Positions 1-8,502 of a stretch of 64,000 nucleotides of DNA are shown here, piece after piece; the stretch's first letter is position 1, and the number at the start of each line of letters is the position of its first letter. The notes beneath the pieces were generated by a model. It worked only from the letters and a program-made list of their open reading frames with translations. It was not told the DNA's origin and did not search any database. Location: positions 248,001-312,000 of the forward strand of contig NZ_CP043489.1 in assembly GCF_008330945.1 (NCBI RefSeq), read 5' to 3'. The translations under genes were made by a program, and so were the position numbers. This stretch comes from Labrys sp. KNU-23 (GTDB lineage Bacteria > Pseudomonadota > Alphaproteobacteria > Rhizobiales > Labraceae).

Positions 1-2
1 AG

Positions 3-1586
3 GGCACTTGCCTGGCTATCTATTCGCGTGTGGTGAACGCGCAGGACGAACTCGAAAACGTGCTGAAGGAGGCCTTTCCCTGGTGCCTTGCCTGGACAGC
101 GGAGCTCCGCAGCCTGTTCGCCGGCTATGTCGAGGCCAAGCTCGCCAACAATGTGCTCGACTATGACGACCTGCTGCTATGGTGGTCGCATATGGTGGCC
201 GAACCGATGATCGCCGCCGACATTTCGGCCCGTTTCGACCATGTCCTGGTCGACGAGTACCAGGACACCAACCGCCTGCAATCCTCGATCCTCACGGCGC
301 TCAAGCCGGACGGCAAGGGCGTTACGGTGGTCGGTGACGACGCCCAGTCGATCTATTCCTTCCGAGCCGCCACCGTGCGCAACATCCTCGATTTTCCGGC
401 CCAGTTCTCGCCGGCAGCCGAGATCATCACGCTCGACCGCAACTATCGCTCGACCCAGCCGATCCTGGCAGCAGCCAATGCCGTGATCGCCCTTGCCAGC
501 GAGCGCTTCACCAAGAATTTGTGGACGGACCGGCAATCGAGCGAGCGCCCCCAACTCGTTACCGTCAGGGACGAGGCTGGACAGGCCGACTTTGTCGCCG
601 GCCAGATCCTGGAGAACCGTGAAAGCGGCATGACGCTCAAGCAGCAGGCCGTGCTGTTTCGCGCCTCGCACCACTCCGGCCCGCTCGAGGTCGAGCTGAC
701 CCGCCGCAACATTCCCTTCGTGAAGTTCGGCGGGCTGAAATTCCTCGATGCCTCCCACGTCAAGGACATGCTGGCCCTGCTGCGCTGGGCCCAGAACCCC
801 AGGGACCGCGTCGCAGGCTTCCGTGTCCTGCAATTGCTGCCGGGCGTCGGCCCCACCTCGGCCGCCAATGTCCTCGATGCCGTCGGTGTCGACGACATCG
901 CGGCTTTGCCGACGCCGCCTCGCGCCGGTGCAGACTGGCCGGATTTCGTCGACCTCGCCGCCAGCCTGCACAAGGGCCTTGGTGACTGGCCCGGCGAGAT
1001 CGAGCGCGTTCGTCGCTGGTACGAACCCCATCTCGAGCGCATGCATGAGGATGCGGTGACCCGCCGCGCCGATCTGCTTCAACTCGAGCAGATCGCGGCG
1101 GGCTACGAATCCCGCGAGCGTTTCCTCACCGAGCTGACGCTCGACCCGCCGAACGCCACCAGCGACGAAGCCGGCGCGCCCCTGCGGGATGAAGACTACC
1201 TCATCCTCTCGACCATCCATTCCGCCAAGGGGCAGGAATGGAAAGCCGTCTTCGTGCTCAACACGGTGGATGGTTGCCTGCCGGCCGATCTCGCCGCCGG
1301 CACCAAGAACGATCTGGAGGAAGAGCGCCGGCTGCTCTATGTCGCGATGACGCGGGCGCGCGATAGCCTGCACCTCGTGATGCCGCAGCGCTTCTTCACC
1401 CATGGCCAGCATTCCCAGGGCGATCGGCATGTCTATGCCAACCGCACGCGTTTCATTCCCTCCTCGATCCTCGATCGCTTCCAGCAGGTGATGTGGCCGA
1501 GGGTGGCGGCGTCCGGCGTCCGGCAACAGAGCAGCATCCACAGCTCGATCGACCTGCGCGACCGTATGCGCGGCATGTGGCGTTGA
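3..1586 (+). CDS. UvrD/Rep-family ATP-dependent DNA helicase, 5' end outside the window
   Basis: Superfamily 1A 3'-5' DNA helicase, which unwinds DNA using ATP. The frame is open from base 3 with no start, so the N-terminal part with the Walker A loop lies off the left edge. Visible motifs in order are VLVDEYQDTN (motif II, near base 246), VGDDAQSIYSFR (motif III), LDRNYRS (motif IV), TIHSAKGQEW (motif V, near 1210) and RRLLYVAMTRARD (motif VI, near 1330). These are typical of UvrD/PcrA/Rep. The protein is shorter at the C-terminus than E. coli UvrD and ends soon after motif VI with a basic tail. yedK follows 31 bases downstream on the same strand, so the two DNA-damage genes may be co-transcribed. 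The family is sure; which paralogue it is remains open. Confidence 0.95.
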   Translation, partial: GTCLAIYSRVVNAQDELENVLKEAFPWCLAWTAELRSLFAGYVEAKLANNVLDYDDLLLWWSHMVAEPMIAADISARFDHVLVDEYQDTNRLQSSILTALKPDGKGVTVVGDDAQSIYSFRAATVRNILDFPAQFSPAAEIITLDRNYRSTQPILAAANAVIALASERFTKNLWTDRQSSERPQLVTVRDEAGQADFVAGQILENRESGMTLKQQAVLFRASHHSGPLEVELTRRNIPFVKFGGLKFLDASHVKDMLALLRWAQNPRDRVAGFRVLQLLPGVGPTSAANVLDAVGVDDIAALPTPPRAGADWPDFVDLAASLHKGLGDWPGEIERVRRWYEPHLERMHEDAVTRRADLLQLEQIAAGYESRERFLTELTLDPPNATSDEAGAPLRDEDYLILSTIHSAKGQEWKAVFVLNTVDGCLPADLAAGTKNDLEEERRLLYVAMTRARDSLHLVMPQRFFTHGQHSQGDRHVYANRTRFIPSSILDRFQQVMWPRVAASGVRQQSSIHSSIDLRDRMRGMWR

Positions 1587-1617
1587 GAGGTGCGGTTAAG
1601 CGTGCCATGGTCCGCTC

Positions 1618-2316
1618 ATGTGTGGACGGATCATGCAGCGCAGCCCGGACCTGCCGGGCCTTCAGACGGAACCAGGGACTACGCCGGAAGAGGTCGCTCG
1701 TGCCTGGGAATCCCATTTCAATGGCGCACCGGCGCAATATTTCTGGGTGATCCGGCGCAAGCCCCGGTCTGCCACCTACGTCCACGATCTCCTGCAATGG
1801 GGCCTCATACCCAACTGGGTAAAGGACCCCAGCGACTGGCCGAAGCCGATCAATGCCCGTTGCGAGGGCATCCAGACCAAGCCTTCCTTCCGCGATGCCT
1901 ATAGAGCACGGCGCTGTCTCGTCCCGATCGACCTCTTCTTCGAATGGATGAAGATCCTCGAGCCTGACGGCAAGCCGGTAAAGGGAGCCAAGCAGCCTTA
2001 CGCCATCGCCATGAAGGATCGCCGTCCCTTCGCCGTCGCCGGCGTGTGGGAAAGCTGGATCGACAAGGCCTCGGGCGAGATCACGCGCAGCTTCGCCATC
2101 GTCACCTGCCAGGCCAATGCGCTGATGGCGACGATCCATGACCGCATGCCGGTGATCCTCGCCCCGCAGAACCATCGGCGCTGGCTCGACAATATCGAGC
2201 CCGATCCCTTCGACCTGATGGTGCCCTTTCCGCCGGAGCTGATGGAGATCTGGCCGATTTCCTCGCGCGTGAACAGCCCGGCGAACAATGCGGAAGATGT
2301 CGCCGCGCCGGTGTGA
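1618..2316 (+). CDS. yedK: SOS response-associated peptidase (SRAP/HMCES family)
   Basis: 232-residue SRAP protein that crosslinks to abasic sites in single-stranded DNA and shields them. The start is set by the MCGR N-terminus: after Met removal Cys2 becomes the catalytic residue that forms the thiazolidine link. The other known active-site residues are in place: Asn79 (INARCEG), Glu109 (LFFEW) and His174 ([10 protein letters not shown]). Its length matches the family. It follows the helicase closely and may share its transcript. No LexA box was seen directly upstream. Confidence 0.95.
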   Translation: MCGRIMQRSPDLPGLQTEPGTTPEEVARAWESHFNGAPAQYFWVIRRKPRSATYVHDLLQWGLIPNWVKDPSDWPKPINARCEGIQTKPSFRDAYRARRCLVPIDLFFEWMKILEPDGKPVKGAKQPYAIAMKDRRPFAVAGVWESWIDKASGEITRSFAIVTCQANALMATIHDRMPVILAPQNHRRWLDNIEPDPFDLMVPFPPELMEIWPISSRVNSPANNAEDVAAPV

Positions 2317-2332
2317 TGCAGACGTTCTAAGA

Positions 2333-2433
2333 GTGGACTGGAAGTCCGCGGTCCCAGCGTTTCGTTGCCTGCGTGACGCTGGCAATGTTTGCACTAGACG
2401 CCCTTCGGCTGGCACCGCGGACGTCTCGTCCGC
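2333..2433. repeat. REP doublet (REPIN-like inverted repeat)
   Basis: Two 26-base arms (2333-2358 and 2408-2433) are inverted copies of each other, matching at about 21 of 26 positions. Each arm holds its own small hairpin: GCGGACG-tct-CGTCCGC in the right arm is perfect and the left arm has one mismatch. A palindromic unit present twice in opposite orientation around a 49-base spacer is the layout of REP doublets mobilised by RAYT transposases. No RAYT gene is in the window. It lies between yedK and the copA promoter. Confidence 0.6.
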
Positions 2434-2495
2434 CCTTGGAAACATTACGCTGACAAAAGGAAGAGCGGCCTGGGAGGCCGCGCTCCAAAGCCCCC

Positions 2496-2526
2496 TTGAC
2501 CTTCCCATCACTGGAAGGTTTACTTA
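2496..2526 (+). promoter_or_regulatory. CueR-type copper operator and promoter of copA
   Basis: A -35 box TTGACC (2496-2501) and a -10 box TACTTA (2521-2526) are 19 bases apart, the overlong spacing typical of MerR-family promoters. The spacer carries the dyad ACCTTCC-N7-GGAAGGT (2499-2519), nearly identical to the E. coli copA CueR site. copA starts 32 bases after the -10 box and a CueR homologue lies downstream of copA, so copper-induced activation is expected. Confidence 0.85.
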
Positions 2527-2557
2527 TGTTGGCAATGACCTGGAAAGGGATTGCCCT

Positions 2558-4860
2558 ATGTCTTCGACTTCGAGCCCCGCAACTTTCGACATCGCCATCG
2601 AGGGCATGACCTGCGCGTCCTGCGTTCGCCGCGTGGAGAAGGCCATCGCCGCGACGCCCGGCGTCGTGCAGGCTGCCGTCAATCTCGCCACCGAGCGGGC
2701 CCAGGTCGCCTTCGAAGGGCCGGTCAACCTGCCGCCCGTGCTGGCCGCCATCGCCAAGGCGGGTTATGGCGCCCATGTCATCGAGGAAGACCATGCGGAA
2801 GATCTCGAGCGTACGGCCCGCAAGGCCGAGATCGCCACACTCCGCCGGGATCTCGTGCTTGCCGCCCTGCTGACCATACCGGTCTTTCTGGTCGAGATGG
2901 GCGGGCACTTGATACCGGCTCTCCACCACAGCATTCAGATGAATCTGGGCCAGTGGAACTGGTATGCCCAATTCGTGCTGATCAGCCTGGTGTTGTTCGG
3001 CCCGGGACTGCGCTTCTTCGTCAAGGGCATTCCGGCGCTGCTGCGCGGGGCACCAGACATGAACGCGCTGGTCTCCCTCGGCGCCGGCGCGGCCTGGCTG
3101 TTCTCGGTGGTCGCGACTTTCCTGCCTTCGGCCCTGCCGGAGGGAACGGCCTATGTCTATTTTGAGGCCGCCGGCGTGATCGTCACGCTGATCCTGCTCG
3201 GCCGCTATCTCGAGGCACGCGCCAAGGGAGAGACCAGCGAAGCGATCCGCAAACTGGCTGGCCTGCAGGCCAAGACGGCCCTGCGGCTGCGCGATGGCTC
3301 GGAGACCGAAGTGCCGATCGCCGAGCTCCAGCCGGGAGACATCGTCCGGGTCCGCCCCGGCGAGAAGATCGCCGTCGACGGTGAGATCGTCGAAGGCTCC
3401 TCCTTCGTGGACGAGTCGATGATCTCCGGCGAGGCGATACCGGTTACCAAGGGCATCGGTGCCGAGGTCATCGGCGGGACCATCAACAAAACAGGCAGCT
3501 TCTCCTTTCGGGCGACGAAGGTGGGCTCGCAGACCCTCCTCGCCCAGATCATCCGCATGGTCGAGGCAGCCCAGGGCGCCAAGCTGCCGATCCAGGCGCT
3601 GGTCGACAAGGTCACGGCCTGGTTCGTGCCCGCCGTCATCGCCATCGCGACGTTGACCTTCATCGCCTGGCTGCTGCTCGGCCCGAGCCCCGCCCTCACC
3701 TTCGCTCTGGTCAATGCGGTTGCCGTGCTGATCATCGCCTGCCCCTGTGCCATGGGCCTGGCTACCCCCACCTCGATCATGGTGGCGACGGGCCGCGCGG
3801 CCGAACTCGGCGTGCTGTTCCGGCGCGGCGATGCCCTGCAGAGCCTGCGCGACATCGAGATCGTCGCCTTCGACAAGACAGGCACCCTCACCCAGGGTGA
3901 GCCAGCGGTCACCGACATCGAGACCGCCCCCGGCTTTTCGGAAAATGAGGTTCTCGCCTTGCTGGCCTCGGTGGAGGCGCGTTCGGAGCATCCGCTGGCT
4001 ACCGCCATCGTCAAGGCCGCCCGCGAGCGCAGCCTCGACATCCCCCGGCCGCCGCTTTCGAGGCGATCCCGGGGCGCGGCGCCTCCGCCATCGTCGATGG
4101 CCGGAAGGTCGCGATCGGCTCGGCCCGCTGGATGGTGGAGCAGGGCATCGATGCCGGGGTTCTCACTGCCCGGGCGGAAGCCCTCGGCGAACAGGCCAAA
4201 ACACCACTTTTCGCCGCCGTCGACGGCAGGATCGCCGCGGTGATCGCGGTCGCCGATCCGATCAAGCCGACTGCCAAGACCGCCGTCGAGGCCCTCAAGG
4301 CGCTCGGTCTGAAGGTTGCGATGGTGACGGGAGACGCCAAGCGGACAGCACAGGCAATTGCGGCAAGGCTCGGGATTGAAACCGTCGAGGCCGAAGTCCT
4401 GCCGGACGGCAAGGCCCAGATCGTGCAGCGGCTGGCGGCGGGAGGGCGCAAGATCGCCTTCGTTGGCGACGGCATCAACGATGCGCCCGCCCTCGCCACC
4501 GCCGATGTCGGCATCGCCATCGGTACAGGCACCGACGTCGCCATCGAGAGCGCGGCCGTGGTGCTGATGTCTGGCGATCCCAACGGCGTCGTCCGGGCCA
4601 TAGGCCTGTCGCGGGCGACCATGCGCAATATCGGTCAGAACCTGTTCTGGGCCTTCGCCTACAACATTGCGCTGATCCCCGTCGCCGCCGGCGCACTCTA
4701 CGCCGTCAACGGCACCTTGCTCTCGCCGATGCTGGCAGCGGGCGCCATGGCGCTCTCCAGTGTCTTCGTGGTGACCAATGCCCTCAGACTCAAGGGCTAC
4801 CAGCCCGCAGCACCAGCCATACGGGCAATGGGCATGCAAGCCTTGAATTCACCCAATTGA
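2558..4860 (+). pseudogene. copA: Cu+-exporting P1B-type ATPase, split by a frameshift
   Basis: Inner-membrane ATPase that expels Cu(I) from the cytoplasm. One N-terminal metal-binding domain is present (GMTCASC, Cys19 and Cys22), then the phosphatase motif ISGEAIPV, the transport site CPC near residue 395, DKTGTLT with the phosphorylated Asp, [15 protein letters not shown], and the copper-specific MALSSV segment in the last membrane helix. The start at 2558 is chosen because it follows GGAAAGGGA and begins the metal-binding domain. The reading frame moves between 4043 and 4050 (about residue 495): the first frame would run on to a false stop at 4243, while the true C-terminus is read in another frame up to 4860. 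Adding one base in the CCCCC run restores a 767-residue protein. This is either a real inactivation or a sequence error. Confidence 0.9.
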
Positions 4861-4881
4861 TTCAAAGGAATATCGAAGAAA

Positions 4882-4917
4882 CCTCATCATGATTCGAGGA
4901 TCTCGATGAGGCTTTCT
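4882..4917 (+). terminator. possible hairpin terminator after copA
   Basis: CCTCATC (4882-4888) pairs with GATGAGG (4905-4911) over a 16-base loop, followed by CTTTCTC. It sits between the copA stop and cueR. The stem is short and the U-tract is interrupted, so this is tentative. Confidence 0.3.
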
Positions 4918-4944
4918 CAGGAAAGGCGAACAGGAAGAACCGTC

Positions 4945-5379
4945 ATGAATATCGGTGAAGCATCCGCGGCCTCCGGCGTTTCGGCCAAGATGATCCGCTA
5001 CTACGAATCCATCGGACTGATGCCGAGCGCGGCCCGCACCGAAGCGGGCTATCGCGTCTATGCAGACAGTGAGATCCACACGTTGCGCTTCATCCGGCGC
5101 AGCCGCGATCTCGGCTTTTCAGTCGAGCAGATGGAAACCCTGCTCGCCTTGTGGAGCGACCGCAGCCGGGCGAGCGCCGACGTCAAGAGCATCGCCGCGG
5201 CCCATATCACCGAACTCGAACGCAAGGCGCGCGAGATCGAGGGGATGGCCAGGACCTTGCGTCACCTCGTCAATAATTGCCACGGCGACAACCGGCCCAA
5301 CTGTCCGATTCTGGAGGATCTCTCCCATGGCGAGGAAGCCGCCCCACCCAAGCCCAAGCCGAAACGTCGCCAAGCGTGA
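4945..5379 (+). CDS. cueR: MerR-family copper-responsive activator
   Basis: 144-residue MerR-family regulator that binds Cu(I)/Ag(I)/Au(I) and activates copper-export promoters. It has an N-terminal winged helix-turn-helix (MNIGEASAASGVSAKMIRYYE), a long dimerisation helix, and the metal loop with Cys112 and Cys120, the same numbering as E. coli CueR; Ser77, the residue that marks monovalent-metal sensors, is also kept. The start at 4945 is favoured over an upstream in-frame ATG at 4906 because it begins the HTH exactly and has AGGAAG just before it. The tail is rich in Pro and Lys. It is in the same direction as copA, 84 bases downstream. Confidence 0.93.
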   Translation: MNIGEASAASGVSAKMIRYYESIGLMPSAARTEAGYRVYADSEIHTLRFIRRSRDLGFSVEQMETLLALWSDRSRASADVKSIAAAHITELERKAREIEGMARTLRHLVNNCHGDNRPNCPILEDLSHGEEAAPPKPKPKRRQA

Positions 5380-5400
5380 TGATGCCGACGAGATCAGCTA

Positions 5401-5664
5401 GAGGCTGTTATGGACCATGGATAGGGTTTTGATGAGGTCAAGACTGGCTAGATGGGAGGAGCAAGCGCTGCCAAGACTTTCGTCTTGGCAAGCGAAGCGA
5501 CGCTGCAGATGGCCAGTCTTCACCTCACCCCGCAGGGGCGTGGCGCTTTTGCTCGATGAGTACGTCCTTCTTCGTAGCAAACCGTAAGGTTTGCGTCCTC
5601 GAACGCCTTCTCCTCGAACAAAATCGCTCACGTCAAAATCCTATCCATGGTCCATAACAGCCTC
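5401..5664. mobile_element. MITE-like non-autonomous element, 264 bp
   Basis: The ends are inverted repeats of about 33 bases (5401-5433 and 5632-5664) with only two mismatches, both starting GAGGCTGTTATGG. The element is flanked by TA on both sides (CTA before, TAG after), which fits a TA target duplication as made by several IS5-family (IS427-type) or IS630-like transposases. Inside is a second inverted repeat (5433-5448 with 5512-5527) and a 9-bp hairpin (5469-5490). No transposase is encoded, so it would need one supplied elsewhere. A 77-codon minus-strand open frame crosses it, but I do not regard it as a gene. It begins 22 bases after the cueR stop and ends 12 bases before the deformylase-like gene. 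Confidence 0.8.
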
Positions 5665-5676
5665 TAGCCTCCCACG

Positions 5677-6168
5677 ATGCCTGTCCAACCGATTCTGCGC
5701 TTTCCCGATCCATACTTGCGCCAGGCGGCAAATCCTGTGACCGAATTCGGGCCCGGGCTTGCCGCCCTCGCCCAGGATCTGCTCGACACCATGCGCGCCG
5801 CGCCCGGCATCGGCATTACGGCGCCGCATCTGGGCATTCTCGAAAGACTGACGGTGATCGAGCTGCCGGATGAGAAACGAGTGCGGATCTATGTCAATCC
5901 GCGCATCGTCTGGTCATCGCAGGACAAGCGGGAGCATGTCGAAGGCAGCGTCTCCATGCCCGGTGCGACCGAGACGGTCGAACGCCCCGCCCGGGTACGC
6001 ATTGCCTTCCAGACCCTCGAAGGGACAGAGGAGACCGAGGAAGCCGATGGCCTGCTCGCCGTCTGCCTGCAGCACGAAATCGACCAGCTCGACGGCATTT
6101 TCTGGATCCAACGTCTGTCGCGCCTGAAACGCGAGCGGGTCATCAAGCGTTTTCAAAAGCGGTCCTGA
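5677..6168 (+). CDS. peptide-deformylase-like protein lacking metal ligands
   Basis: 163 residues with the overall peptide deformylase fold signature, but all three active-site motifs are altered. Motif 1 reads GIGITAPH (residues 44-51) instead of GxGxAAPQ. Motif 2 reads EGSVS, with Ser91 where the metal-binding Cys should be. Motif 3 reads HEIDQ (133-137), with Gln in place of the second metal-binding His, although the catalytic Glu134 is kept. In known deformylases the Cys and both His hold the Fe2+/Zn2+, so ordinary deformylation of fMet peptides is unlikely. It may bind peptides or ribosomes without catalysis, or have a changed chemistry. The start at 5677 lies just outside the MITE, which therefore may have replaced the native promoter. 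Confidence 0.85.
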   Translation: MPVQPILRFPDPYLRQAANPVTEFGPGLAALAQDLLDTMRAAPGIGITAPHLGILERLTVIELPDEKRVRIYVNPRIVWSSQDKREHVEGSVSMPGATETVERPARVRIAFQTLEGTEETEEADGLLAVCLQHEIDQLDGIFWIQRLSRLKRERVIKRFQKRS

Positions 6169-6266
6169 CGCCGGCCAGCCCCGGCTGACAACAAAATCTC
6201 GCCAAAGCTGTCGGCTTGGCGGGATGCCGAACGTCCTTAGGAGGATCGAAACAGGAGGAAGCTGAA

Positions 6267-6620
6267 ATGACCTATGTCGACGGTTTCGTTGTCGCCGTGC
6301 CCAAGCAAAACCTCAAGGCCTATGAGGAAATGGCCCGTCTCGGCGGCCAGGTGTGGATGGAACATGGCGCACTCAGCTATGTCGAATGCGTCGCCGACGA
6401 TGTGCCTTATGGCGAGGTGACGTCCTTTCCGCGCGCTGTCCAGGCCAAGGAGGACGAGATCGTCATCTTCTCCTGGGTGACCTATCGCTCGCGCGAGGAG
6501 CGTGACGCCGTCATGGCCAAGGTGATGGCCGATCCCCGGCTAGAGGGCAGCATGGCGAACGCGCCCTTCGACGGCAAACGCATGATCTTTGGCGGTTTCA
6601 CCAGCCTGATCGAGATGTAG
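6267..6620 (+). CDS. DUF1428 family protein (YbaA-like)
   Basis: 117-residue cytoplasmic protein of unknown function. The family is recognised from MTYVDGFVVAVPKQNLKAY, the central YVECVADDVPYGEVTSFP and the segment FSWVTYRSREERD. The fold is expected to be a ferredoxin-like alpha/beta barrel similar to antibiotic-biosynthesis monooxygenase domains, but no catalytic residues are known. ATG at 6267 is chosen over an upstream in-frame start because AGGAGGAAG precedes it by 6 bases. It stands alone between the deformylase-like gene and a convergent transcription unit. Confidence 0.88.
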   Translation: MTYVDGFVVAVPKQNLKAYEEMARLGGQVWMEHGALSYVECVADDVPYGEVTSFPRAVQAKEDEIVIFSWVTYRSREERDAVMAKVMADPRLEGSMANAPFDGKRMIFGGFTSLIEM

Positions 6621-6677
6621 GCCGACATACGAACCAGCATCGACATTGTCTCGCCGAGGGGAGAACTCCCTGGGGCC

Positions 6678-6748
6678 GCAGGCATCCTTGCCTGCTCTTC
6701 CGGCCCCTTTATCAGCGCGCTCACATGGGGGCAGGCAAGGATGCCTGC
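6678..6748. repeat. 18-bp inverted repeat spacer
   Basis: GCAGGCATCCTTGCCTGC (6678-6695) and its exact reverse complement (6731-6748) face each other across 35 bases between convergent genes. Each arm is itself partly palindromic (GCAGGCA/TGCCTGC). It may act as a two-way terminator or be part of a dispersed intergenic repeat. Confidence 0.55.
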
Positions 6749-6758
6749 GATCCCAGAA

Positions 6759-6780
6759 AGAACCGGCCGAAGCCGGTTCT
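6759..6780 (-). terminator. UUCG hairpin terminator of the 6785-7135 gene
   Basis: On the minus strand AGAACCGGC-TTCG-GCCGGTTCT forms a perfect 9-bp stem with a UUCG tetraloop, followed by TTCT. It begins 4 bases after the minus-strand stop codon at 6785. Confidence 0.75.
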
Positions 6781-6784
6781 TGCC

Positions 6785-7135
6785 TCAAGCCATCGCGGCG
6801 GCATAGCTATCCGGCTTGAAGCCGACGAGCAGCTTGCCGTTGCCGAGATCGAGGACGGGTCGCTTGATCATGGTCGGCTCAGCCAACATGAGGTCGATCG
6901 CCTTGGCCCGGTCGATGCCCTGCTTGTCGCCCTCGGGCAAGGCCCGGAAGGTCGTGCTGGTCTTGTTCAGCAGGACTTCCCAGCCGACCTTGTCCGCCCA
7001 GGCATCGAGATGCGCGCGATCGATGCCCTCGGCCCGATAATCGTGAAAGCCATAGGCCTTGCCATGGGTCTCGAGCCAGGTACGCGCCTTCTTCATGGTA
7101 TCGCAGGTCTTGATGCCGTAGATCGTCACACTCAT
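6785..7135 (-). CDS. Spx/ArsC-family (YffB-like) protein
   Basis: 116-residue thioredoxin-fold protein of the ArsC/Spx/MgsR family. It has [10 protein letters not shown] with a single Cys near the N-terminus, WLETHG, and IKRPVL with the Arg that in arsenate reductases contacts the oxyanion. It is closest in pattern to YffB, a glutathione-dependent relative of unknown substrate, and no arsenic genes are nearby, so arsenate reduction is not claimed. The start lies one base after the stop of the preceding MFS gene on the minus strand, so the two were translationally coupled. Confidence 0.88.
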   Translation of the reverse strand: MSVTIYGIKTCDTMKKARTWLETHGKAYGFHDYRAEGIDRAHLDAWADKVGWEVLLNKTSTTFRALPEGDKQGIDRAKAIDLMLAEPTMIKRPVLDLGNGKLLVGFKPDSYAAAMA

Positions 7136-7136
7136 G

Positions 7137-8367
7137 TCAGGTCCTGATTCCTGGGCTCATTGAAGCCCTCTTTTCCGTCGAGAAATAGAGCAGGGCAAGC
7201 ACCGGCAGGGCAAAGCCGAGCCAGGACGTCGCCGTCCAGCCGCCATGGGCATAGACCCAGCCGCCCAGGGCCGAGCCGAGGGCGCCGCCCGCGAAGAAGG
7301 TCGCCATATAGACACCATTGAGGCGACTGCGATATTCTGCCCCGAGATTGTAGAGCAGGCGCTGGCCGAGCACGACATTGGCCGAGACGCCGAAATCGAG
7401 CGCAATCGCGGCGAACACCAAAAGGCCTAGCGACAAGCCGGATCCCGGCTCGGCGAGATGGGTGAGCAGGAAGCTGATGGCGCCGAGCGTCATGGCGAAG
7501 GCCGAGGCCGGACGGACCCAGCCGCGGTCGGCGACACGTCCGGCGATCGGGGCTGCCACCGCGCCTGCCGCCCCCGCCAGGGCGAAGAGCGCGATGCCCG
7601 ATTGCGTCATGCCGAAGGCTGGGCTTGCCAGCAGCAACGGGGTACAGGTCCAGAACACGCTGAAGGCACCGAACATGCAGGCCTGATAGAGCGCCCGCCG
7701 GCGCAGGATCGGCATGGTGCGCATCATGGTCGCCATCGAGAGCAGCAGCCGGCCATAGGTCGGGCCCGGCGGCGGCTGGCGCTTGGGCAGGGCGCGGGCC
7801 AGCACCACGCCCAACACCAGCATCGGCAACGATGGAGAGGAGGAACACCATGTGCCAGGAGCTGGCATAGGTGATCAGGCTCGATACCGGGCGGGCGAGC
7901 ATGATGCCGACCATCAGCCCGCTCATGACATTGCCGACCACCCTGCCCCGCCGCGCCTCGGGCGCGAGATGGGCGGCAAAGGGCACGAGGATCTGCACGG
8001 CCACCGAGCCGAGCCCGATCAGCAAGGCCGAGACCAGGAATTGCAGGCTGTCGCGGGCCAGCATGGCCCCCGCCAGCGCGACCACCGCCAGCGCCATCAC
8101 CCAGAGGATGAGCTTGCGGTTCTCGATCAGATCGCCGAGCGGCACCAGGAACAGCAGTCCGGCGCCGTAGCCGATCTGCGTCATCGTCACGATCAGCCCG
8201 GCCGCGCCGGGGGACATGCCGAGATCGGCGCTGATCAGGCCGACGAGCGGCTGGGCATAGTAGATATTCGCGGCGATGAGGCCGCAAGCCGCTGCGATCA
8301 ACAGAGTGATCCAGGCAGAGGCGGCGGGCTCCTGCACGGCCTCGCCGCTCGTTGCAATGGGGGACAT
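7137..8367 (-). pseudogene. MFS transporter split by a frameshift
   Basis: Twelve-helix major facilitator transporter of the drug:H+ antiporter type. The N-terminal half (starting at 8367) shows [13 protein letters not shown], the loop [12 protein letters not shown] and the first six helices. Near base 7840, just after WHMVFLLS, the frame changes and the last six helices are read in another frame to the stop at 7137. Removing one G in GCCGATG gives a smooth join ([12 protein letters not shown]) and a protein of about 409 residues, normal for the family. Its stop is separated by one base from the next start. Substrate unknown. It is either a pseudogene or carries a one-base error. Confidence 0.85.
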
Positions 8368-8502
8368 CAAATCTCACAAAAGAAAAGGCATGCAGTCCCC
8401 CGGCTACGGGAAAGCGTCATGCGAGCCTGAAAGGAATTCAGCTCTTCTTTTGTCACGGGCAGTGCCGACTTGGCCAGCCCTTGTCCGATGAAACCCAGCA
8501 CA

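Noticed and set aside
2327..3991. A 554-codon minus-strand frame across copA
   Set aside because: Antisense to all the P-type ATPase motifs; residues are low-complexity Gly/Asp/Arg/Gln as expected for a shadow.
5398..5631. A 77-codon minus-strand frame inside the MITE
   Set aside because: Its end is set by the terminal repeat and it has no domain; such frames arise in copies of the element.
6785..7135. Arsenate reductase arsC
   Set aside because: The pattern is nearer YffB/Spx and no ars genes adjoin it.
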